NCBI GenBank assembly: GCA_019155185.1
Contig: CM032795.1
Coordinates: 16,843,795-16,907,794 of the forward strand
Direction of reading: 5' to 3'
From: Beaufortia kweichowensis
Lineage: Eukaryota; Chordata; Actinopteri; Cypriniformes; Gastromyzontidae
Length of the DNA: 64,000 bases
Below are positions 55,861-64,000 of this stretch, piece by piece (positions within the stretch are counted from its first letter, which is position 1; every line of letters starts with the position of its first letter). The position numbers were made by a program, and so were the translations under genes. A model generated the notes under the pieces. That model was not told where the DNA came from. It searched no databases and saw nothing but the letters and a program-made list of their open reading frames with translations.

Positions 55861-56350
55861 CTCCCGTTACACCAGGGCCGCACGTCCCGCCCGCTCTTAA
55901 GACTCCGTTAGATCTCTAGACGTGTGGAATGTTGTCATATGTTTTTAACTCCCTTCAGTGAAGCGGTCTCACCATGTTTCCTCTCTCGCGAGCCCGGACA
56001 GCCTCCCCGGTAGCAGCAGGTGGACGCGCCTCTCGCGCCTCGGAGCCCCTACCACTCCATTTTATTCCCTCGCACTCCAGGGTTTCCAGGAAACAAACAA
56101 AGGTCTGCTGCAGTCCCTGGTCCGCGCCGCATGCTCACGTCCTCCCGCTCCGCGATGCCAGCATTAGTACCGTCTTGACTCCGTTAACGTAGCTTTTGTT
56201 TTTGCCTTACGTACGTGTGTGAGAATGACGGGGGTGTGCGTGCGTGTGTATGTGTTTTTCCCTGCTGTACCCCGTCCCTGACAACGACGGCGCGCTCGTG
56301 CGCTGCTGCTCCCCCTCTTTCGAGACCTGCCATAAAGAGCGCGCCCCCAT
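55861..56350 (-). other. nexmif: Non-coding first exon and CpG-rich promoter of nexmif
   Basis: A strong minus-strand donor (GGGAG then gtgagtatg) marks 55861. From there to about 56.4 kb CG dinucleotides are far denser than elsewhere in the window, with many CGCG clusters, as in a CpG-island promoter. Joined to exon 2 the frame has no upstream ATG before a stop, so the exon is non-coding and MDVLQES in exon 2 is the likely start. The 5' end is not defined. Confidence 0.5.
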
Positions 56351-56399
56351 ATTTTGTGCGGCGGCGCGCAGAGTAGTCGGGAGCGCGCGGCACTGCTGA

Positions 56400-57525
56400 A
56401 CAGGTGCAGAGGCACACGCATGCGCACTGGGATTGTAAAGGCTCCAAGCGTTAGCAGTCATCACTGCAGATTGTTTATTTTGCATAAATAAACAGCTACT
56501 ACACACGCAGTTACCTTAAGTAAATAAATAATAACCAGGGAGAATGGGTGATGCCAAAGCTGAGAAAATAAATTTTAGTCATTTTTTGCAGTAAATTTGA
56601 CAGAACTGGCAACAATAACAAAAGTTTTTTGTAAGCATGGTAATCACGAATTTACTGTGGTTTGTCAGAATAACCTTAAAGTAATACAAAAAATGGCAAT
56701 CAATCTGTCAAAAACATGGTTACTACACTTAACCATAACAAAAAAACATGATTATTTCGATACATTTGGTAAAAGGATGCACGATTATTCCTTCATGCAA
56801 AACGGTCTAAAACTGTAAAAATAATGCTTTTACATTATTCTCGTGAGAGCTGTATGTGTATATGCATATATACCACTGTAATGGTATATGTTTTTTAATA
56901 ATATTGTAATTATAACAAAGATATACATTGCTGATTTTCATAATATATTGGTTTTATAAAAAAAATGTACTGATGAAAAGCAACAATTACCACTTTGAAT
57001 TTTATTCATAATGGATATTTTATAATTAATAGATTTATTTTCATACAGCCATATACTTTTAACGTAAAAACTTAATATTGGTGTAAAGTTCTTTTGCAGG
57101 AATTGTATGATACAACTTATGTATGCAACCACAGCTTTGTGTTTGCTACACGATTTGGTAAGAAAAGAAACAAGTTCTCGAGTTTTATTATTATAACCTT
57201 CCGTTATTTGAAATATTATCACCCTGTTAAAAGCACCAATGTGTGCATTCATTGCTACATTGAGGCATTTGCACTTGCAGCGCTGTCACTTGAATGTGTC
57301 CCGCCCTATATGTCCACGAGATTTTGATTGACACCATATCTACCCAATCGTTAAACCAGGGGATATGACGCAAGTTTGTTGTCTCCAGAGCGTGCGTGGA
57401 TGGAAGCGTAGTTCAGACATGGCGAGGTAGTCACGCTCAGAAATTGCTTGCGGAACAGCTGTCAGTTAGTGGACCAGTTGGTTTCGTGTACAGATTTTTT
57501 TTTTATATCTTGTGGTGTTATTCCT
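56400..57525. other. Interval between the nexmif and uprt promoters
   Basis: Divergent promoter interval. It contains a second copy of the palindromic MITE-like repeat (about 56630-56765), A/T-rich DNA, and from about 57290 a GC-richer stretch leading into the uprt 5' untranslated region. No other exon is recognisable. Confidence 0.55.
56630..56765 (-). repeat. Palindromic MITE-like repeat, copy 2
   Basis: Read on the minus strand, 'gtgtagtaaccatgtttttg' followed by 'acagat' matches 'gtgtggtagccatgattttt' plus 'tgacagat' of the copy near 4.36 kb. The two copies are therefore the same family in opposite orientation. Confidence 0.45.
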
Positions 57526-59367
57526 ATGGAAACGGATCTTATCGAGAAGATGCCGTGTCATAACCAGCAACTAAATAACACGGAGAGTCCCGAACACGCC
57601 GGGAAGCACGTCCGCTTCGCCCGCAGCAGCAGCAGCAACAACGCTGTCGAGTCCAGCCAGGACGATGTAGAGCCGTGTCAAAACCAAAACCTGAGCGACA
57701 TCCAGCTACAAATAGGACCTCAGTTGAAACTCTTGCCATTAAATGACCAAATACGAGAGCTGCAGACAATCATTAGGGACAAGTGAGTGTCCACTTAGTG
57801 TTTAAACCCAACAAAATATTGCTGTCCCCACACAGGCCACGTAACGTGTCATTAGATACAACACGGAAACATGTAACCACGTATAATGCATGGGATGTAC
57901 TTAGATATACCTTAAACAATGTAAATCTCTTGAATGGGTGTCTTTTGTCAGATTAGCATGTGCATCAGATACACTTTCTACAATTGACTTCTGTCTCTTT
58001 TCTGTCTTTCCCAGAACTACCAGTAGAGGTGATTTTGTGTTTTGTGCTGATAGATTGGTAAGAATAAGCACTAATATTGCTTACATCATGTCAAAAAGTT
58101 ATAGACGTACAGAGTGTGAATTGATGGCTATATTGTGGTGGGATCGATTGACTTCATAATATTTGATGTAAAGTGGGTACCTAACAATAAGGCAATAGAT
58201 TGACTGTCATGTTTTGTAATTGGTGTCCTTTACCTTACGGTATATCAGTGTATATGGTTTGTTCCATGTTCAGATAAGGTTAGTGGTGGAAGAAGGTCTC
58301 AATCAGCTTCCATTCAGTGAATGCACCGTTACCACGCCAACAGGTGAGCCTGTTACTATGGTGAAGTTCACTGGCATCCATTCTCTTATCTTGTGGTTAT
58401 ATCTGGCATACAAAGTGTCACAACAGCAGCAGAAATGTTTTTAATAAAGTTTTTTTCTACACTATATGTAGGACATAAATATGAGGGTGTGAAGTTTGAA
58501 AAGGGAAACTGTGGGGTTAGCATCATGAGGAGTGGTATGTCTTTTTTTGTCAAGCAATTGCATACACAGACACACACTTGAATGATACAGTTGCCTCTTT
58601 TAGTGTGTATGCACCCTGCTCATCATCATGTTAAAAACATGTATTTTGTGTGCAGGTGAGGCCATGGAGCAAGGCCTGAGGGACTGCTGCAGGTCAATCC
58701 GTATTGGTAAAATTCTGATTCAGAGCGATGAGGAGACACAAAAAGCCAAAGTTTACTATGCAAAATTTCCTCCTGACATCAGCAGAAGGAAGGTTCTGCT
58801 TATGTATCCCATCCTTAGTGAGTAGACTTGAACAGTGTTTGATGATAAAATGTGCTAATGGAGTGTGCCATATTTTAAACCAATACAGATTCCATGTGAG
58901 CATAATTGTAATTCAAATCTGATGGTAGAAAAAACAATTCATTTTGTGTGTGCTTGTGTGTTCAGGTACAGGAAACACTGTGATAGAAGCTGTGCGGGTC
59001 CTGAAAGAACATGGCCTGCAGGCCAAACATATCATACTACTAAGTCTGTTCTCCACTCCACATGGTAAGATACACACAAAGTGAGCAGTTAAGACTTTGT
59101 GTTCTTGTGAATTCATTTCTTGCAAAAAATCACAGTATGTTTTAAACCAGTTTAAACCAATGTCTAATAATTAAGAAACATCCTAAAACAAGATTTTGAA
59201 TATTTTTCATTTAATAAAGTCTTGAATCTCCTCCAAAATGTTGTGTGTGTATGTGTACAGGTGCACGGTCCATTGTTCAGGAATTTCCTGACATCACGAT
59301 ACTGACAACTGAGGTTCACGCTGTTGCTCCGACACACTTCGGCCAAAGGTATTTTGGCACAGACTGA
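57526..59367 (+). CDS. uprt: Uracil phosphoribosyltransferase homolog
   Basis: Seven coding exons in phase: 57526-57782, 58015-58057, 58274-58343, 58472-58534, 58656-58817, 58966-59064, 59261-59367, giving 266 residues (human UPRT 309; the difference is in the variable N-terminus). The start METDLIEKMPCHNQQ parallels the human MPCHNQQ. From LKLLPLNDQIRELQTIIRDK (about 66-85) to the end HFGQRYFGTD the match is near-complete: YEGVKFEKGNCGVSIMRSGE, DCCRSIRIGKILIQSDEETQ and the PRPP-site region YPILSTGNTVIEAV. Microbial UPRTs make UMP from uracil and PRPP; for the vertebrate homologs, activity has been doubted because the uracil-binding region differs, so the enzymatic role is uncertain. A slightly upstream in-frame start exists only without ATG context I trust. 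Convergent with zdhhc15. Confidence 0.94.
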
Positions 59368-59648
59368 CTCAACCAATTACACACCTTTACTTGATTTCAG
59401 CTGAAGTGGCTTGTGTGTGTGTTATTGTCCTTCCGGTAAAGCCAGACCAGCCCATGGAGAGTGTTTCTGTGTGTGATTGCTTCATCAGGGCTGGTCTCTG
59501 TATTTTCAGTGGTTTTATTGTCTTTTAATGTGAAATGTTTTTGGAATATCATTTGTTCTCATAAGCTTATTCATGACACCACCAGAAAAAAACGAACTGT
59601 TCTAGATTGTTCCTGAACATTCTAGAGTTATGCAAACAAGAAAACGCA

Positions 59649-59654
59649 AATAAA
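59649..59654 (+). promoter_or_regulatory. uprt: Polyadenylation signal of uprt
   Basis: AATAAA lies 282 bases past the stop codon and is followed by a TG/T-rich stretch (agtattttgtatt). Confidence 0.6.
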
Positions 59655-59699
59655 AGTATTTTGTATTAAACAATGTCTATTTAATTTCTTATACAAAAT

Positions 59700-60018
59700 A
59701 TCAGCAGAAAGCTAAAGCTGTTATTAAGTGTGACTAAGACACAATTGTCACAAAGAATCCACTTCCACGAAGGAAAAACAATCACAAAATAATGAATTTA
59801 AAGCATTATCAACAGGAAGAGACACCCGATAAAGCACTCTCACACCCTGATCAGTAAAAGAGGTTTCTGAGACCTGATCTCTCTCGCAGGAAGTGTTCCA
59901 GGTGAAAACTGAGCGCACAGGCAGGTGTTCACCCTCGTCTCCCTGAGGGCCGCCTGCTGTTCCTGAAAGCTTAACCTGTGATTGAGATCTCTGTAGCTTA
60001 ATGTCACATTCTCTCAAC
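59700..60018 (-). other. zdhhc15: Probable 3' untranslated exon of zdhhc15
   Basis: An acceptor (cctttctag) at 60019-60020 faces a donor (GAATAAG then gtagg) at about 60122, only 12 bases past the zdhhc15 stop. The exon has an 89-codon open frame (59748-60017, starting TTG) unlike any known ZDHHC tail. No spliced route I tried reads into it in frame, so it is taken as untranslated. Confidence 0.4.
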
Positions 60019-60134
60019 CTAGAAAGGCAACAAACACACAGTCTGTCAGTGTCAACAATATAATTAATCTGTCTTTCAAGAACAGTTTCATAACAGCAGT
60101 GTTAAAGCGCTTCTCCTACCTTATTCCATTAATG

Positions 60135-63100
60135 CTAGTCATCTGCTGCTATGGTAACCAAGACACCCTCAGGTGAGACTGAAGTCAGAAGAGAGACAAA
60201 TGGTTTAAATCAGAATTTGAGATTAGCTTGTACAGTTCTGGTTTTGCCTTTAGGAGGCAGTGTTATCCTACAATTCATACCTCTCTATCCCAAACCTATC
60301 AAATAACCTAACTAAACCGTGTATTATGGTCAACAATTTTGATATTTAATGAAAACACTTAAAAATATTGGAAGGTATTTCTTGTATTCTGTGAATTTAA
60401 GGTATTTTATGGCTTTTTAGAGTGTGTTTTCACAGCAGCAGGGGAACGTAAGAACATGCGTGTTCGTAATCCTACTCTTTGCGATGGTACACTTAAGTTA
60501 ATGACAGAAGCAGCGGGGAGATCACCTTCAGAGACAGCGTGAGAACTGAGATAAATTGAGTCTACTCCTAAATAAAAGATTTACCCAACCACACCAACTA
60601 TAGCACTGACACAGATAACTCTCTTCAGACCCAGCTCTGATTGATAAACCAGTAACAAAATTGGGGGTTGATATATATTTCTTACCCGTGATGCTTTTCA
60701 TGTCACGATGACCATTCATCACTGTAGGATTGTGAGATGACATCTGCCATTTCAGGGGGAATGAATGTCCATCCCCTTGACTGTGATAGAGAAAAATATA
60801 CTCTCTAAGCAATGACGTGTTATGCAAAGATTAAACTTTGCGTTAAATTATTTAGTATTGGAGAGTTTGGACTTCTATTGTTAAGAATGTAATAAATTAT
60901 GTAAGACTGTGGAGTGATTTTGCATAAAACTATTCAAATATATATATTATATTATAATTATATTTATATTATATTTATATATACAAAGTGTTTTTAGTTA
61001 TATTATGTGAAATGTCAGGAGCATGTAAGTGACCTGCTAAATATTGGAAATGGCCAGAGATGCCTTTTCTTTCCAAACACCTGCAAAAAATTGGCTCGAA
61101 CACCCACATCAAATGCTTTGCTGCCTGGGCCATCTGCAAAAAAAGGGACTGACAACCACTCTGAAAGAGAGAGTTAGTTGTTATTAATCTTCTAATATGA
61201 ATGTTAATAGTCTTTATATATGTATGCATGAAATGCAGGTTTTACCAAGTGTAGTTTTGTTGTGGGTAAGCAGCCAGATGTGGAAGATGAGCAGAAAACA
61301 AAGAGTGACTGCAAACATGGCAGAAACCAACGTGAGGAACAAAACATGCAGTTTGACACAACTATCAAACAGCTGGCCCTGAGAGAGAATATAAACAGAG
61401 AAAAATAATTCAATATAAATCAGAAAAACTGGGCAAATTAAAAATAAGAATTATTTAAGGTAATAATTAGTAGTTACATTTTACAATAAAGGTCAATTTG
61501 TTAATATTAGTTAAAGCAATGAAACTGCATGCAAAAAAAGTAAACAATACTTTACTAGTCTTTATTAATAAAAAAATACATTTTTTACATTTTCAGTTCT
61601 TTTACAAAATAAGTTTACATCAGAATGTTTTTTAATTCAAATAGTAAATGCGCATTTACATTTATGCACTGTGTAGACAGCAATTAATATTTTCTGTACA
61701 TTTGTTAGTAGTTGCTAGTAGGAATCAAACCCGTGACCTTGTTGTTAAGCAGACAGTTATCTTAATGACTCGGGTTCAACATCAGTCCTTTTAAAATTTA
61801 AAAATGCATTGCAAAAAGCACAAAGATCACCCACCAGCCACAATCTGATAAAGGTCGGTGTAACAGTGGTGACGATGAGGAGGCAGTACAGGAGTGAGTA
61901 GAGGAGGAAGAGCATGAAGAACTTGTAGTTGGAGAATCCTATACAGTTATTTAACCTGAACATGCTCACACAACACACACACAGAACAAGAGAACAGGTG
62001 TCACTTTTAAAATATTTAATAACACACAGTTAAACAGCGGGTAATGTGTTGTAAAGCAGGCAGTTTACAAACCAGGGGCAATGATGGTCCATCTTTAGTA
62101 CACACCTACAGAGAAATAGAGAGAGAGAGGACACAGACAGCAGGAGTGAAGCAGTGTGATACAAAGGCCACAGTAACTATTCTCATTAAATAATAATAAA
62201 AACCCCAGTGTAATCAGACACACACTCAAAAACTCACACACAGTCAAAACTAACACATTCTTTCTCTCTTGTTAAACATATACACACACACACACACACT
62301 TGGACCGCAATCAAAGAATGGAAATGTTATATTGACAGGGGCCGCAACTCATTTCAGAAGATTCACTCTGCCCACTCAAATAAATGTCATCAAGTACTTC
62401 AACGACATCCTGTAATTATCACACACAGTCACAGATCGTATTTCTGCGTCTCCCTTTCATTAAGGCAAGAGTGAGTAGCTGGGTGGGAGATGCACTGATA
62501 CACACAGACAGAGAGAGGGAGAAATGGACAGAAAGAAAGGAGACGTTTCTTACTTTTGGCAGAGAGAACAATGATGGCAGCGATCTGGTTTTATTAATTG
62601 GCAGTGATGACAGAACCTGATAGCTGAGATGAACACACACACACAACCAAACCAAATAAATAACAAATGTGCTCCAACATTTAGGTAAATGGAATTTGTC
62701 TTTGAAAAGACATTGGTGAAGGTTTTTATCTGTCTAATATTAATCAATATTTGACCATTTATCCAAATTACTTAAAACATGTTAATAGATCACTAACAAA
62801 ACTAATAAAAAAGTTGCATTAGAATGAGTCTTCTAGTCCGAAGAGGTGGTATGTATGAAAAGTAACAGTTCTGGTATAAATAACATATATGACACTATTT
62901 ACTATAAATTTTTTACTTATGTTGTTCCTAACTTGTATTACCTTATTTCTTTTTTGAAACACAAGATGATATGTTATTAAAATTTTCTTATGCAATAAGC
63001 AAGAACCAATAACATTTTGCATCACTGATGACTGATGAGTTCTGTGTCTTCCCATTAAATGTTGTTATGATACTTATACTTCACATTATCACATTTTTAT

Positions 63101-63911
63101 CTGTTACAGCACTGATGGGATTCCTGACCTCCAGATGCTGTACGGGTGTGAACTGGAAGCTTCTGGGTGATTTCTAGAAGAATGTGACTCTTCTCAAAAC
63201 CTCCATGTCCAACCTCCTGCTCATAAAGCAGCAAGTCTGAAGAAGACAACTGAAACTGAACACAGACACATACACGCAATTAGTAAATTAGATGTCTGTG
63301 TGCTGAGAAGGACAGGGGCTTATCACTTCACATATGACATGCCTGATTTGAATAACTTGCAGGTGGATGGGTAAACCCTCATTACAGTTCAGTTCAAGTT
63401 CTCTACACTGCTTTCTAACTGTGGAGGCTAGCAGAAAGAGCCAGACGTCTAAAGCAGAAATGATATCCAAACATATATCTGCTTACTAGTTTGTTAAAGA
63501 CAATAAAAAGTATTATATATTTATATTAGCCATTACATATTTATTTATTAAAGCCATTTTCCCTCCCTAGTAAACCTTATATAAATATTAGTGCGTTTTA
63601 TCTAATGATGTTTAATAACTTTCAAACACAACTTTGCTTTAACGTCAGTTTTTGCGTTTTCATTTTCTGACATAATATCACATTAAAACAGAAGTAGACT
63701 TTACCTGACGTAAAAGAAGAGCTCTAATACAGGAATGAAACGTCACACAAAACAGAAACCTGCATTACTTTATAATGTTACTATACCTCCACTGAAGGAA
63801 CGGCTGGTGGGGTGGAAACTGCTTTCCAAAAAGACCACGAGAACATCCCAAAACACACGTGGAACAGGCAAAGAAATGCAACTGCCAGAGCGCACAATAA
63901 CAAATATTTAC
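60135..63911 (-). CDS. zdhhc15: Palmitoyltransferase ZDHHC15, 5' end outside the window
   Basis: Nine coding exons in phase: 63787-63911, 63129-63255, 62554-62623, 62073-62105, 61835-61955, 61246-61378, 61034-61160, 60686-60780, 60135-60178. They give about 291 residues; the N-terminal exon with the first membrane helix is missing. The zinc-binding cysteine-rich domain CHHCQLIKPDRCHHCSLCQK then CVLKMDHHCPWLNNCIGF contains the catalytic DHHC. It is followed by two membrane segments, the TTxE motif (NKTTLE) and a PaCCT-like NFLQVFG. The enzyme S-acylates proteins at Golgi-type membranes. The tail (GDGHSFPLKW, ending TIAADD) follows ZDHHC15/ZDHHC2 at first, then diverges. ZDHHC15 is chosen over ZDHHC2 because uprt and nexmif are neighbours, as in human Xq13. 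Exon 61835-61955 uses donor gtgggt, not the gtgatc four bases on, to keep phase. Confidence 0.88.
61651..61765 (+). repeat. Degenerate interspersed repeat fragment in zdhhc15 intron
   Basis: 'catttacatttatgca...gtagacag' and 'gaatcaaacccgtgacctt' parallel the two landmarks of the repeat at 53343-53527 in the same order, with many changes. Confidence 0.45.
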
Positions 63912-64000
63912 CTATACAATAACTTAAGTTTTTCTTCGTGAACATTAAACTTTTATTTATTATAATTGTAAAATAAATATCTACAATAAAAAAATGTTTA

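Noticed and set aside
55600..55930. Plus-strand open frame in the CpG-rich region
   Set aside because: GC-rich promoter DNA opens frames by chance; no homolog, and the reverse strand carries the nexmif first-exon donor.
59748..60017. Independent small gene on the minus strand
   Set aside because: No ATG at the start and bounded by an acceptor; better explained as a 3' exon of zdhhc15.

Overview
The window is vertebrate nuclear DNA, most likely from a teleost fish. The genes are split into many short exons with GT/AG borders, the intergenic DNA is AT-rich, and the repeats are fish-type short interspersed elements and miniature DNA transposons. A divergent, short second copy of Tbx5 (tbx5b-like) fits the teleost duplicate set, and a carp-like (cypriniform) fish is my best guess. 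Gene names come from recognising the proteins; exon borders were set by reading splice sites and checking that codon phase carries through each gene.

Layout from left to right: 1-1800, a low-complexity A/T satellite. 5489-6577 (-), agtr2, angiotensin II type-2 receptor, with an upstream non-coding exon and TATA box near 7.1-7.3 kb. 14234-23367 (-), tpcn1, two-pore channel 1, 27 coding exons. 24310-26052 (+), iqcd/drc10, an axonemal protein. 26304-28429 (-), cfap73 (ccdc42-like), another axonemal protein. 34059-37856 (-), tbx5b-like T-box factor, flanked by several kb of non-coding DNA. 40989-44229 (-), prps1, PRPP synthetase. 49018-52864 (-), nexmif (KIAA2022), whose reading frame is broken by one extra base near 51774. 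57526-59367 (+), uprt, uracil phosphoribosyltransferase homolog. 60135-63911 (-), zdhhc15, a palmitoyltransferase whose first exon(s) lie beyond the right edge.

The genes form blocks rather than pathways. From memory of the human map, tpcn1-iqcd-cfap73 and tbx5 are neighbours on 12q24, while agtr2, prps1 and nexmif-uprt-zdhhc15 are X-linked, so 12q24-type genes sit inside X-type genes here. Two adjacent genes (iqcd, cfap73) serve motile cilia and both have RFX-like X-box sites upstream. prps1 makes the PRPP that uprt-type enzymes use.

I found no tRNA, rRNA, CRISPR array, bacterial or viral gene, and no wholly new system. The observations most worth checking are the nexmif frame break, a GC-AG intron and repeat-flanked splice donors in tpcn1, and an NKX2-5/GATA/T-box site cluster beyond tbx5b.
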